Assembly: GCA_964355045.1 (NCBI GenBank)
Contig: CAYHCM010000007.1
Coordinates: 1 to 60,724 of the forward strand
Direction: 5' to 3'
DNA from: JABWCE01 sp964355045
GTDB taxonomy: Bacteria > Bacteroidota > Bacteroidia > NS11-12g > UBA9320
DNA: 60,724 nucleotides
Position numbers and translations under genes: made by a program. The notes under the pieces are model-generated. The model worked only from the letters and a program-made list of their open reading frames with translations, was not told the origin of the DNA and ran no database searches. Below are positions 9,601 to 17,520 of this stretch, piece after piece; position 1 is the first letter of the stretch; each line of letters starts with the position of its first letter.

Positions 9601-10403
9601 CTACTGTAGTTGATAATAAAAATGTTTCTGTTCATTGGCTTCAAAGCACAGAACCTGATTTTGGTACATACTCCGTTTACAGAAGTTTGAATACCCCAAC
9701 CCTAAATTTTGAATATGTAAAAGATTTAGGAAACAGGGCAGATACATTTTTTGTAGATAATACTTTGGATGTGCAAACCCAGTCGTACTGTTATTCGTTG
9801 GTGGTTCATGATAAATGCGGCAAATCGAGTGTTAAATCAAATATTGGATGTAATATAATTTTAACCGGAGAAAGCAAACCATTTTATCATGTTTTAGATT
9901 GGCAACCTTACAGGGTTTGGGCAGCAGGTGTTGTCAGTTATTCACTTGAACGTTCAGTTGACACAGGTTCTCAAAGGCCCATCGTAGCTGTTCCGGCCAA
10001 TCAGTTAACTTTTGATGACCGTGAACTCGATTATGATTGGGGCGGATATTGGTATAGTGTTGTAGCGCAGGAAAGCTTTAAAGGTTATAGTGCCACTAGC
10101 CGAAGCAATAGTATTTATTTAATTCAGCCTCCGCTTCTTCACGTTCCCAATGCCTTTACCAAAAACGATGATTTTTTGAATGAAACCTGGGGCTTTGTTC
10201 CGGTATTTGTAAAAACCTATCACATGCAGGTTTACACCCGTTGGGGTGAAAAAGTGTTTGATTCTGAAAACAAAAAACAGGATTGGGATGGAAATTACTT
10301 TAACGACAGCAAAGGCCAGGAAGTCTTTATTTGGCAGGTAACTTACACTGGCTGGGACAGGAGTACCCATTACCAGAAGGGGACGGTGACGGTGATAAAA
10401 TAA
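6648..10403 (+). CDS. Giant SBBP-repeat protein with T9SS type B (gliding-associated) sorting domain
   Basis: The 1251-residue secreted protein has a signal peptide ending around FSSAQ. It then has the DUF7948-type opening FIENKGQLDSKILY, followed by beta-propeller-like SBBP repeats from about residue 255 to 760 (recurring ISKYSPDGKNLIYATYIGGS and LTKLNSTGSALVGSTYFGGS). Next come fibronectin-like segments with VHWLQSTEPDFGTYSVYRS. The C-terminal roughly 85 residues (HVPNAFTKNDDFLNETW, then MQVYTRWGEKVFDS and DWDGNYFNDSKGQEV) form the gliding-motility-associated CTD recognised by the type IX secretion system. A surface adhesin or structural role is inferred. It is paralogous to the gene at 51392-55627. 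Confidence 0.93.
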   Translation: MTFKVLHIFKPYFRVLASAVLLFYYTFSSAQFIENKGQLDSKILYNKPIYSGNVLISEQGISYLFYDNSEFQELYEKSHHAKDAPLFKKNKNEPLIIKYHSIEQQFIGGKIKEANISESSEQSCRYNYFLGNDKTKWASDVKSFNKLVVKELYPNIDLELISEGIELKYNFICRPGSNPALIKICYKGADALQMIGNSLKIKTSVIEYSETIPVSYIISKANTSETILVNMKLDGNILTFTNIPQDFVNSNSTLVIDPKLIFSTYSGTTADNFGFTATYDDDGNMYAGGITTEAYAQIPNGKYPTTPGAFDQTYNGGTDNNINPYYTFPCDITISKYSPDGKNLIYATYIGGSDNDYPHSLVVDKSGNLVILGSTFSYNYPTSGNSYSSMKDGGSDIILTKLNSTGSALVGSTYFGGSENDGLNESITTRYFYADNFRGDVICDDAGAMYGVISTLSDDIEIKNGFKRYNTNAVQQGLIFKFSPDASSLIWSSYVGGDKNSSIYSIDFDKNKDIYVSGGTGGSGLSNTTGTINPNYLGGRADGYIAKISADGKTLIKATYFGTDKYDQIISLEVDDYNRVYVVGQTEGVIPIKGTVYNTGNTGQFLTVLTNDLTSIIYSATFGAGDGRPDITINAFMVAQCNRVFISGWGGKTSSVAWSTTKNLPITSDAIQKTTDGSDFYIIVFSKELKKLLYATYFGGNQTGDHVDGGTSRFDKKGVIYQSVCSSCPMGTQVGPISDFPTSKGAYAEKNISPRCSNAAFKFALENLNLQPQLRDTFFKLMAFDTVTFDYTITDPDDDTLNVQFTSLQNVEKSFFKFPSTQWGVAKTVTNFSWSPKCIHVGQDTFVIKADVQDRGCPDFKTNTGYIKIVVTPPPVLPPPETTCLVFTKNDELNISWSALPYSRYFAYTVLYKVFPDGKTVVMDTFRTMDAGNILDKNVINPRTKNYSYYLKVVNLCNVEGALSYKVSSVQENDFPIKPTQLITATVVDNKNVSVHWLQSTEPDFGTYSVYRSLNTPTLNFEYVKDLGNRADTFFVDNTLDVQTQSYCYSLVVHDKCGKSSVKSNIGCNIILTGESKPFYHVLDWQPYRVWAAGVVSYSLERSVDTGSQRPIVAVPANQLTFDDRELDYDWGGYWYSVVAQESFKGYSATSRSNSIYLIQPPLLHVPNAFTKNDDFLNETWGFVPVFVKTYHMQVYTRWGEKVFDSENKKQDWDGNYFNDSKGQEVFIWQVTYTGWDRSTHYQKGTVTVIK

Positions 10404-10419
10404 GTTTTACCCTTATCTC

Positions 10420-11385
10420 ATGAAATTTATCAAATATTGCCTTCTTACTTTTTTATTCATTTTCACATCCGTCTTTTTATGGGGAAAAATATATTTTGCA
10501 TCCGGACCAAATTTAGTTACTGCATCAAGGATTGCTGATACGATAAAAATTAAGCACGATTTAATATTTCTTACAAAAGAATGTAAGAATAGGAATTATG
10601 AGAATCTGAATTCTCTGAATAAAGCAGCCGATTATATTAAAGCCAAATTTTTGGATAGTTCATCAAGGGTTGAAGAACAAAAATATGTATATAAAAATTT
10701 AGAATTTAGAAATATTATATGCTCTTTTGGCCCTGAAAATGGTGAACGAATTATTATAGGCGCACATTACGATGTGAGTGATGAGCAGGAAGGAGCAGAT
10801 GATAATGCAAGTGGAATTGCAGGTTTACTGGAATTGGCAAGAAACTTAAAAAAGGTAAAATTAAAATACAGAATTGACTTGGTAGCATACTCTTCAGAAG
10901 AACCACCATTTTTTAGAAGTGAATATATGGGAAGTTATATTCATGCTAAATCGCTTTTTGATAACAAGGTTCCTGTAAAAGGGATGATTTGTCTTGAAAC
11001 CATTGGCTATTTTTCAGAAGCAAATAATTCACAAGATTATCCAGCGTTTTTTCTTAAATGGTTTTATGGAAAAAAAGGCAATTACATTACAGTTGTTCAA
11101 AAATATGGGAATGGCACTTTTGGAAAAAAAATAAAAAAATTAATGAAAACAGGACAAGTTATCCCTACTAAATCTTTTTCAGGACCATCATGGTTGCAAG
11201 GGGTGGACTTTTCAGACCATTTAAATTATTGGAAGTTTGGATATAGTGCAGTAATGATAACCAATACTGCATTTTATAGAAATAAAAATTATCATACACC
11301 AAATGATACCCTTGAAACTTTAAATATTGGTAATATTGGATTGGTGATAGATGAATTATATAGGACTATCATTAATATAAAATAG
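10420..11385 (+). CDS. M28-family zinc metallopeptidase, membrane-anchored or secreted
   Basis: The 321-residue protein has an N-terminal hydrophobic segment (residues 5-21) serving as a signal or anchor. The M28 zinc signature is complete: GAHYDVS with His116, GADDNASG with Asp127/Asp128, SSEEPPFF carrying the catalytic and ligand acids, and a C-terminal NYHTPNDTLETL histidine. The family comprises aminopeptidases and, in the glutaminyl-cyclase-like branch, related enzymes. The exact substrate is not visible. It lies 16 bp after the T9SS protein on the same strand, so co-transcription is plausible. Confidence 0.92.
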   Translation: MKFIKYCLLTFLFIFTSVFLWGKIYFASGPNLVTASRIADTIKIKHDLIFLTKECKNRNYENLNSLNKAADYIKAKFLDSSSRVEEQKYVYKNLEFRNIICSFGPENGERIIIGAHYDVSDEQEGADDNASGIAGLLELARNLKKVKLKYRIDLVAYSSEEPPFFRSEYMGSYIHAKSLFDNKVPVKGMICLETIGYFSEANNSQDYPAFFLKWFYGKKGNYITVVQKYGNGTFGKKIKKLMKTGQVIPTKSFSGPSWLQGVDFSDHLNYWKFGYSAVMITNTAFYRNKNYHTPNDTLETLNIGNIGLVIDELYRTIINIK

Positions 11386-11415
11386 GGTAAAGATTCAATA
11401 TTTTCCTGAAATCTT

Positions 11416-12027
11416 TTACTTTAAATCATAACTCACCACAAACGACACCAGCCGATTATATAATCCCCGGTTTACTTTATAAAATGAACTTGCAGGCGGG
11501 GTTCCTATGGAAAGCAAACTATTTTCATGCCTTATCATAATTCCTAATTGCTCATTAAATTTATAATTAATACTAACCATTCCGCTAATTTCAAAAGGCC
11601 TAATCGAATTATCAAGCCATCCATTACCATAATCAACTTTTGAGGTAATTTTGAGATTGGGTGATATTGCTATGCGAAGTGTAATTTTTTTTAAACTTAT
11701 CCCCAGGTTTTTAATATCAACAAACAAAGGCATACAGAGGTAATTATAACGCAATTTAAAAACACCGGGATCATCTTCCGTTATTTTCTTATGACTTCCT
11801 TTCTGTGAAAATAATAACTCAAATCCAAAATTATATTTTTCATTTGGTTCGCGATAAATAGCCATACCCAGCAAGCCTCCCGGCTGATTATACCCCCCGT
11901 AACTATCGCCATCCACCTGGGCCACATTCATTCCACCAAGCAATTGTGCCTTGAAATTTTGAGCATTTAAAGTGTTGTAAAAAATTAAAATAACCAACAC
12001 AAAGAATATCATTTTTAACCTTGCCAT
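11416..12027 (-). CDS. Outer-membrane beta-barrel (PorT-like) family protein
   Basis: The 203-residue protein has a signal peptide (hydrophobic MIFFVLVILIFYNTLNAQ). The mature N-terminus FKAQLLGGMNVAQVDGDSYGGYNQPGGLLGMAIYRE is typical of the PorT/opacity-like barrels of Bacteroidota. Strands with alternating residues and terminal aromatics continue to LVSFVVSYDLK. The specific function is unknown. The assignment to this broad barrel family is from the N-terminal pattern. It is convergent with the M28 gene 30 bp away. Confidence 0.82.
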   Translation of the reverse strand: MARLKMIFFVLVILIFYNTLNAQNFKAQLLGGMNVAQVDGDSYGGYNQPGGLLGMAIYREPNEKYNFGFELLFSQKGSHKKITEDDPGVFKLRYNYLCMPLFVDIKNLGISLKKITLRIAISPNLKITSKVDYGNGWLDNSIRPFEISGMVSINYKFNEQLGIMIRHENSLLSIGTPPASSFYKVNRGLYNRLVSFVVSYDLK

Positions 12028-12188
12028 AATTGATATAAGTTTGCAGGCGAAATTAGGGAAAGGAAATTAGAAAATGGAAAATGGAAATTTGAAAATGAAG
12101 GAAAAACTTTTCGGATTCAATTCTCCTATTGAAAGATGTTAGGGGAATAGCAATTTTTAACTTTAGGAGGATTTAAAGAAATAAAATA

Positions 12189-12542
12189 GTGGTAAAAAAA
12201 TTCAATAAAGATATATCAGGCTATCAGCTATTATCAATGCTTTCGCAGGTTGACGGCGAATTTAAGCCTGAAGAAGGCAAAATAATAGTTGATTATATTA
12301 TTAAAAAGTTCCCGATTGGAAGCAATTTCGACGAGGCTTTAGAGGAGATAAGTAGTTTGGAGGAGAAAGATTTTATGCCTCATTTTGAAAAAGTGGCCAA
12401 TGATTTTTTGGAAGAATCTACTGAAAAGGAACGCATTGATTTTTTAAAATTTGCCATGAATCTTATAAATGCAGATGAAAAAGTAGCCCGTGAAGAAGAT
12501 ACAATGGTGAGTAGATTATTTAAATGGTGGGGATATAATTAA
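12189..12542 (+). CDS. TerB-like helical protein
   Basis: The 117-residue cytoplasmic protein is all helical. It has the paired pattern seen in TerB/DjlA-like domains: GYQLLSMLSQVDGEFKPEEGKIIVDYI near the start and LKFAMNLINADEKVAREEDTMVSRLFKWWG at the end, each with an acidic DGE/DEK turn that binds metal in TerB relatives. The start is GTG at 12189. An AGGAGG at 12165-12170 lies 18 bp upstream, which is further than usual. It precedes the paa genes by 68 bp but has no known connection to them. Confidence 0.72.
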   Translation: MVKKFNKDISGYQLLSMLSQVDGEFKPEEGKIIVDYIIKKFPIGSNFDEALEEISSLEEKDFMPHFEKVANDFLEESTEKERIDFLKFAMNLINADEKVAREEDTMVSRLFKWWGYN

Positions 12543-12610
12543 AAATTATCAATTACGAATTACGATTTTTTTAACAATTTAACAGTTTACAATTTAACCA
12601 TAATTAAAAC

Positions 12611-13687
12611 GTGTCAATAGAATTTTATAAATTAAAAGTTAAGGATATTCGCATAGAAACACAAGATTGTGTTTCTATAGCTTTCGAAATACCTCAAGAT
12701 TTAGAGGAAATTTTTAAGTTTACCGAAGGTCAACATATAACCATCCGTAAATTTTTTATGGGTGAAGAATTTCGACGTTCATATTCACTTTGTACCAGTC
12801 CATTGGATAATGATTTTAGAGTGGCAGTAAAAAAAATGGTTGATGGTATATTTTCCACTTTTGCCAATTCCGAACTAAAAGTTGGTGATATTTTGGAAGT
12901 AGTACCTCCTTTGGGAAAATTTAATACTACTCTGGATGTATCCAATTCTAAAAATTATATAGGATTTGCCGCAGGAAGTGGAATCACACCTGTAATTTCC
13001 ATTTTAAAAACGGTACTGATGGTAGAACCTGAAAGCACATTTACACTGTTTTATGGAAATAAAAATGTCGAATCTGTAATGTTTAGGGAAGAACTGGAAG
13101 CCCTTAAAAATAAATATATACAACGGCTTTCCTTAAATTATATAATGAGTCGCGAAGCCATTGGAAGCCCATTGTTTAAGGGACATATCAATGGAGAAAA
13201 ATGCCGTGAGTTTGCCAAAACTATAATGTATCCTGCCACTATTGATGAAGTATTTATTTGTGGACCGGAAGCCATGTTGATTGACTTAAAAGACACGTTA
13301 AAAGATTTGGGAGTGCCTGAAAAGCATATACATTTTGAATTATTTGCCACAGCCGGTATTGCCAAAAAGAAACACGATGAAGAGGTTAATATAGAAGACG
13401 ATGTTCTGAGTGAGGTAACCTTAATAATTGATGGGGATGAATTTAAATTTAATCTTAAAACAACAGATATAAATATTTTGGATGCAGGTTTAAAAAATGG
13501 TGCTAATTTACCTTTTGCCTGTAAGGGTGGGGTTTGCTGTACCTGCCGGGCAAAATTATTGGAAGGCAAAGTAGATATGGAAGTAAATTACAGTTTAGAG
13601 CCGGATGAACTGGATGCAGGATATATACTTACGTGCCAATCGCATCCCTTAACAAAAAAAGTGGTGGTAACATATGATGAACAATAA
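12611..13687 (+). CDS. paaE: 1,2-phenylacetyl-CoA epoxidase, reductase subunit PaaE
   Basis: PaaE passes electrons from NADPH to the PaaAC oxygenase. The 358-residue protein shows a ferredoxin-reductase N-terminus with the FAD motif RRSYSLCTSP, the NAD(P) region GFAAGSGITPVISILK, and FICGPEAMLIDLKDTL. A C-terminal plant-type 2Fe-2S domain carries cysteines in ACKGGVCCTCRAKLLEG (C-x4-C-x2-C) and a fourth in ILTCQSHP. The GTG start at 12611 is chosen because it gives the usual family N-terminus. It is the first of the paaE-A-B-C run. In many proteobacteria paaE is last in the operon, so this order is characteristic of other lineages. Confidence 0.95.
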   Translation: MSIEFYKLKVKDIRIETQDCVSIAFEIPQDLEEIFKFTEGQHITIRKFFMGEEFRRSYSLCTSPLDNDFRVAVKKMVDGIFSTFANSELKVGDILEVVPPLGKFNTTLDVSNSKNYIGFAAGSGITPVISILKTVLMVEPESTFTLFYGNKNVESVMFREELEALKNKYIQRLSLNYIMSREAIGSPLFKGHINGEKCREFAKTIMYPATIDEVFICGPEAMLIDLKDTLKDLGVPEKHIHFELFATAGIAKKKHDEEVNIEDDVLSEVTLIIDGDEFKFNLKTTDINILDAGLKNGANLPFACKGGVCCTCRAKLLEGKVDMEVNYSLEPDELDAGYILTCQSHPLTKKVVVTYDEQ

Positions 13688-13690
13688 AAC

Positions 13691-13718
13691 AATAGGCAAT
13701 TAGCAATAGGCAATTAGC
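13691..13718. repeat. Tandem duplicated 14-mer in the paaE-paaA spacer
   Basis: AATAGGCAATTAGC occurs twice head to tail at 13691-13704 and 13705-13718. The rest of the 120-bp spacer before paaA is AT-rich and holds no gene. Confidence 0.75.
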
Positions 13719-13807
13719 AAAATCTTTATAAAAATAAAAGATAAAATATTCAACAAAAGTCACCTTAGTCCTATAAAGTCCCACGAACAATAAATAATAA
13801 CCATCCC

Positions 13808-14755
13808 ATGACAACAATAAATCTTGAAGAGCAATTTTTCAACCGCATTGCAGCCGATGAAAAAATTGAGCCCAAGGACTGGATGCCTGAGAAATACAGA
13901 AAAACCTTAATCAGGCAAATTGCCCAGCACGCCCATTCCGAAATTGTAGGGATGTTGCCTGAGGCCAATTATATTTCACGGGCTCCAAGTTTAAGAAGAA
14001 AAGCAGCCCTTTTGGCAAAAATTCAGGATGAAGCCGGCCATGGTTTATACCTGTATTGCGCAGCCGAAACCTTAGGTGCTGAGCGTGATACTTTATATGA
14101 TGAGTTACATACCGGCAAAGCCAAATATTCGAGCATTTTTAATTACCCAACCCTTACATGGGCTGATATGGGAGCAATAGGCTGGTTGGTGGATGGAGCC
14201 GCTATTTTAAACCAGGTGCCTTTATGTAAATGTTCCTTTGGCCCTTATGCACGAGCCATGGTAAGGGTTTGCAAAGAAGAAAGTTTTCACCAACGACAGG
14301 GTTTTGAAATTCTTTTAACGCTTTGTAATGGAAGTAATGAACAAAAACAAATGGCTCAGGATTCGGTTAATCGCTGGTGGTGGCCATCCATGATGATGTT
14401 TGGGCCTTCAGATGCTACATCAACCAATTCTGAATATTCGATGAAAACAAAAATAAAGCGATTTTCGAACGATGAACTTCGCCAAAAATTTGTAGATATG
14501 ACCAAGCCTCAGGCTGATATTTTGGGATTAACTATTCCTGACCCAAAATTAAAATTTAATGAAAAAACCGGTCATTGGGATTTTGGGGAAATAGATTGGG
14601 AAGAATTTAACAATGTAGTGCAAGGCAACGGGCCTTGTAATAAAATACGAGTGAAAGCCCGCAATGATGCATGGGACAATGGAAAATGGGTAAGAGATGC
14701 GGCCACTGCTTATGCCGAAAAACGCGAACAACGAAAATCAAAACAAGTAGCTTAA
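13808..14755 (+). CDS. paaA: 1,2-phenylacetyl-CoA epoxidase, catalytic subunit PaaA
   Basis: The diiron oxygenase subunit that epoxidises the ring of phenylacetyl-CoA. The 315-residue protein shows the ferritin-like carboxylate-bridged metal motifs: IQDEAGHGLYLYCAAETLG near residue 75 and VCKEESFHQRQGFEILL near 158 (E-x2-H type). It has the family-typical VNRWWWPSMMMFGPSDATS. Length is normal for the family. The stop at 14753-14755 is separated from the paaB start by one base, showing tight coupling. Confidence 0.97.
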   Translation: MTTINLEEQFFNRIAADEKIEPKDWMPEKYRKTLIRQIAQHAHSEIVGMLPEANYISRAPSLRRKAALLAKIQDEAGHGLYLYCAAETLGAERDTLYDELHTGKAKYSSIFNYPTLTWADMGAIGWLVDGAAILNQVPLCKCSFGPYARAMVRVCKEESFHQRQGFEILLTLCNGSNEQKQMAQDSVNRWWWPSMMMFGPSDATSTNSEYSMKTKIKRFSNDELRQKFVDMTKPQADILGLTIPDPKLKFNEKTGHWDFGEIDWEEFNNVVQGNGPCNKIRVKARNDAWDNGKWVRDAATAYAEKREQRKSKQVA

Positions 14756-14756
14756 A

Positions 14757-15044
14757 ATGAGTAATAAAAGTTGGCCTCTTTGGGAGGTTTTTATACGAAG
14801 TAAACATGGCCTAAGCCATAAACATGTTGGAAGTTTACATGCATCAGATGCCGATATGGCCATTGAAAATGCCCGCGATGTTTATACCCGCCGTCAGGAA
14901 GGAATAAGCATTTGGGTGGTGGAATCAAAAAACATTACAGCCTCTGACCCAAAACTAAACGATGCCATGTTTGAACCCGCAGCCGATAAAGTATATCGGC
15001 ATCCTACGTTTTATGATTTGCCGGATGAGCTAAAGCATATGTAA
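14757..15044 (+). CDS. paaB: 1,2-phenylacetyl-CoA epoxidase, subunit PaaB
   Basis: The 95-residue PaaB is the small structural subunit bridging PaaAC heterodimers. Conserved features are WPLWEVFIRSKHGLSHKHVGSLHASDADMAIENARDVYTRR and the C-terminal HPTFYDLPDELKHM. It is separated from paaA by a single base. The 134 bp after it hold a low-complexity TTTAGATTTACGATTTTAG tract and a GC-rich hairpin before paaC. Confidence 0.96.
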   Translation: MSNKSWPLWEVFIRSKHGLSHKHVGSLHASDADMAIENARDVYTRRQEGISIWVVESKNITASDPKLNDAMFEPAADKVYRHPTFYDLPDELKHM

Positions 15045-15125
15045 TCACATTTTAGATTTTAGATTTACGATTTTAGATTTTAAAAAATGAAAATATTCAA
15101 TGTCCAGTGCTCTTGCGTCAGCCGT

Positions 15126-15142
15126 CCCCCTTATGAAGGGGG
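15126..15142. repeat. GC-rich hairpin in the paaB-paaC spacer
   Basis: CCCCCTT and AAGGGGG form a perfect 7-bp stem around ATG, and a further TAGGGGGATG follows. It is strikingly GC-rich against the surrounding AT-rich spacer. It could reduce read-through or affect mRNA stability between paaB and paaC, which is inference. Confidence 0.75.
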
Positions 15143-15178
15143 TAGGGGGATGTTTTTAACAATTAATAAAACAATAAA

Positions 15179-15931
15179 TTGAATACCTCAAAAATAAATT
15201 ACCTTCTCCACCTTGCCGATAACGGCCTAATCCTTGCCCAGCGATTAGGCGAATGGTGCGGCCATGGCCCTGCTTTGGAACAAGATATAGCCCTTACAAA
15301 TATCGCATTAGATGTTTTGGGTCAGGCCCGATATTTTTACCAATACACCGCCGATGTGGACGGTAAAGGAAAAACCGAAGATGATTATGCCTATTTCCGG
15401 GATGAACGGGAATTTAAAAATTTTTTACTGGTAGAACAACCAAACGGCGATTGGGCCCATACCATTATGCGTCAGTTTTTTTATGATAATTTTATGCAAT
15501 TGGTTTATACAAAATTATTAAATAGTAGTGATAATCAAATTGCTGCCATAGCTTCCAAAGCCATTAAAGAAGTAAATTATCATTTAAAATTTAGCAGCGA
15601 ATGGATAATACGAATGGGCGATGGAACGGATGAAAGTCATCAACGGGTTCAGGAAGCTGCCAATAATTTACGGGAATTTACAGGAGAATTATTCGTGCCA
15701 ACAGATTATGAAAAAGAAATGGCAATCGAAGGAATTGCTCCAGATGTAGCCTCTTTAAAAAATGATTGGCAAACACGCATTAATGAAATATTTGCGGAAG
15801 CTACTTTAGAAGTTCCTAAAGCTACATGGTTTCAGTCCGGTGGAAAAACCGGAATACATTCTGAAAATTTGGGATTGATGTTGACGGATTTGCAGTATTT
15901 GCAAAGGACGTATCCGGGAAGTAGCTGGTAG
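15179..15931 (+). CDS. paaC: 1,2-phenylacetyl-CoA epoxidase, structural subunit PaaC
   Basis: The 250-residue PaaC is the non-catalytic ferritin-like partner of PaaA. Recognisable stretches are LADNGLILAQRLGEWCGHGP, IALDVLGQARYFYQYTAD near residue 44 and KEVNYHLKFSSEWIIRMGDG near 136. The TTG at 15179 is used because it sits directly before the conserved N-terminus and no nearby ATG fits. It ends the contiguous paaE-A-B-C block. paaD is 3 kb downstream after several unrelated genes. Confidence 0.95.
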   Translation: MNTSKINYLLHLADNGLILAQRLGEWCGHGPALEQDIALTNIALDVLGQARYFYQYTADVDGKGKTEDDYAYFRDEREFKNFLLVEQPNGDWAHTIMRQFFYDNFMQLVYTKLLNSSDNQIAAIASKAIKEVNYHLKFSSEWIIRMGDGTDESHQRVQEAANNLREFTGELFVPTDYEKEMAIEGIAPDVASLKNDWQTRINEIFAEATLEVPKATWFQSGGKTGIHSENLGLMLTDLQYLQRTYPGSSW

Positions 15932-15974
15932 GATATTTAAAAAAAAATTAAAATTTTGTAATTAATTTTGTACT

Positions 15975-16193
15975 ATGAAAATGCAAAACAACTCTTTTAA
16001 TTATGTAGTTGAAACTATTTACAATCTATCTCTTGATGAGAGACTAGAGATTCAAAATCTTCTGGAGCATAATATCATCGAAGCGAGAAGGGACGAAATA
16101 TCAGCCAATTATAAAAAAGCAAAGGAAGAAGAGAAGTCAGGAAAGTTAAAATCTTCTTCTGATATTAATGAACTTAAAAAAAAACTCAGGTAG
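15975..16193 (+). CDS. Type II antitoxin, partner of the RelE-type toxin downstream
   Basis: The 72-residue protein (ATG at 15975, alternative ATG at 15981) is predicted helical with a basic, charged C-terminal tail (KKAKEEEKSGKLKSSSDINELKKKL). That tail is typical of an intrinsically flexible antitoxin segment that wraps a RelE-family toxin. A TAATTTTG box at 15963-15970 is only 4 bp from the start, implying a nearly leaderless transcript. The toxin starts 70 bp after its stop. A paralogue with roughly three-quarters identity lies at 17255-17470 without a toxin. Confidence 0.8.
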   Translation: MKMQNNSFNYVVETIYNLSLDERLEIQNLLEHNIIEARRDEISANYKKAKEEEKSGKLKSSSDINELKKKLR

Positions 16194-16263
16194 CATTATG
16201 ATTTTTTTCCATAAAGGGTGAATAAGCAATTGATACCTAAATGTTATAGTTTCATCTCTACAT

Positions 16264-16533
16264 ATGGAAGTTATTTTTAGCAAAAACTTCAAGAAATCAT
16301 TCAAGAAAAGAATTCAGGGGCACAGTTACGAACAAGAATTTTATGAAAATCTTGAAATTTTTATTATTGATCCCTTTAACCCATTTTTAAAAACCCATAA
16401 ACTCTCAGGAAAATTAAAAAATTTGTGGAGTTTTAGCGTACTTTTTGATTTAAGAGTTGTGTTCTATTTTACCAAGGATAAACCCAAGAAGGCTATGTTT
16501 GTTGATATTGGGAATCATGATGAAGTTTATTGA
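16264..16533 (+). CDS. RelE/YafQ-family mRNA interferase toxin
   Basis: The 89-residue protein has the RelE-superfamily layout. The N-terminal strand and basic helix are VIFSKNFKKSFKKRI, followed by FNPFLKTHKLSGKLKNLWSF, LFDLRVVFYFTKD and the C-terminal FVDIGNHDEVY. The HKLSGKLKxxWSF and DIGxHDEVY blocks are typical of ribosome-dependent endoribonucleases of this branch. The catalytic His/Asp/Tyr region at the C-terminus appears intact. It pairs with the antitoxin at 15975-16193. Confidence 0.87.
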   Translation: MEVIFSKNFKKSFKKRIQGHSYEQEFYENLEIFIIDPFNPFLKTHKLSGKLKNLWSFSVLFDLRVVFYFTKDKPKKAMFVDIGNHDEVY

Positions 16534-16615
16534 AAGTACTTTTCACTATACTGGCATTCAAAACTTTATTTACAGTAGACAAATTACAAGATTATATAAA
16601 AAAATAAAATCAATT

Positions 16616-17134
16616 ATGAGTTACATTATGGTAGATATTGAAGCGGATGGCCCTATCCCGGGTGATTATTCGATGATTTCTTTTGGGGCAATATTGGTCA
16701 ATGACGATCTTGACAAAACCTTTTATGGTAAAATAAAACCAATATCCGACAATTGGATACCGGAAGCGTTAGCCGTTTCGGGATTTACACGGGAAGAAAC
16801 TATGGCATTTGAAGCGCCCGAAAAAGTAATGCAGGATTTTGCTAACTGGATTAGGGCGAATTGTAAAGACCAACCCATTTTTATAAGCGACAACAATGGC
16901 TTCGACTGGATGTTTGTTTGCTGGTATTTCCATCACTTTACAGGAAAAAATCCTTTTGGACACAGTTCTCAAAATTTGGGAAGTTTATATAAAGGAATAG
17001 TAAAAGATATGTTTAAAAATTTCAAGCACCTGAGAGTTACAAAGCATACGCATAACCCTGTTGACGATGCCAAAGGAAATGCCGAAGCCTTGCTACGTAT
17101 AAAAAAGGATTATGAATTAAAAATCAGAATATGA
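16616..17134 (+). CDS. 3'-5' exonuclease of the DnaQ/RNase T-like (Rv2179c-like) group
   Basis: The ATG at 16616 gives 172 residues starting MSYIMVDIEADGPIPGDYSMISFG, which contains the DEDD motif I acids (DIEADG). Other conserved stretches are the interior SDNNGFDWMFVCWYFHHF with a motif II-type aspartate and a C-terminal HNPVDDAKGNAEALL, the H-x4-D of DEDDh enzymes. The longer open frame to 16457 overlaps the toxin gene and is unlikely. Relatives degrade RNA or DNA 3' ends, and the substrate is unknown. It sits between the toxin and the orphan antitoxin. Confidence 0.88.
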   Translation: MSYIMVDIEADGPIPGDYSMISFGAILVNDDLDKTFYGKIKPISDNWIPEALAVSGFTREETMAFEAPEKVMQDFANWIRANCKDQPIFISDNNGFDWMFVCWYFHHFTGKNPFGHSSQNLGSLYKGIVKDMFKNFKHLRVTKHTHNPVDDAKGNAEALLRIKKDYELKIRI

Positions 17135-17254
17135 AATCCTATCTCGTTGATTAGATTCCCGTCGCATTGAAATTGAAAAACTTTATTGATTTTGAAGAAC
17201 AATTTCATGGGGTTTTTATTTATAAAACAAGTAAGTTTGTAACACTTATTTAAA

Positions 17255-17470
17255 ATGAATATACAAGATAACTCTTTCAATTCGGTGGTTGATACCATTT
17301 ATAATTTATCACTTGAAGAGAAACTAGAAATTCAAAATTTATTGCAGCATAATATTATTGAGGCAAGAAGAAACGAAATTTCTTCAAATATTAAAAAAGC
17401 AAAAGAGGAAGAAAAATCAGGGAAACTAAAATTCTCTTCTTCGATTAACACCTTAAAAAAACTGCTTTAA
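17255..17470 (+). CDS. Orphan antitoxin, paralogue of the one at 15975
   Basis: The 71-residue protein aligns along its length with the antitoxin at 15975-16193, sharing among others TIYNLSL, EIQNLL, HNIIEARR and KKAKEEEKSGKLK. I count about 15 differences in 70 aligned positions. No toxin follows: the 50 bp after its stop lead straight to the promoter-like TATATTTG (17497-17504) of the SPFH gene. It may be a decoy or immunity copy, or the remainder of a duplicated module whose toxin was lost. Confidence 0.78.
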   Translation: MNIQDNSFNSVVDTIYNLSLEEKLEIQNLLQHNIIEARRNEISSNIKKAKEEEKSGKLKFSSSINTLKKLL

Positions 17471-17496
17471 TGCCATTCCAATTCCCCAATTCTATT

Positions 17497-17504
17497 TATA
17501 TTTG
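17497..17504 (+). promoter_or_regulatory. Putative -7 box for the SPFH gene
   Basis: TATATTTG matches TAnnTTTG and lies 16 bp before the ATG at 17521. No convincing TTG is found at the expected upstream distance. Confidence 0.35.
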
Positions 17505-17520
17505 ACAAAAAAAATAACCT

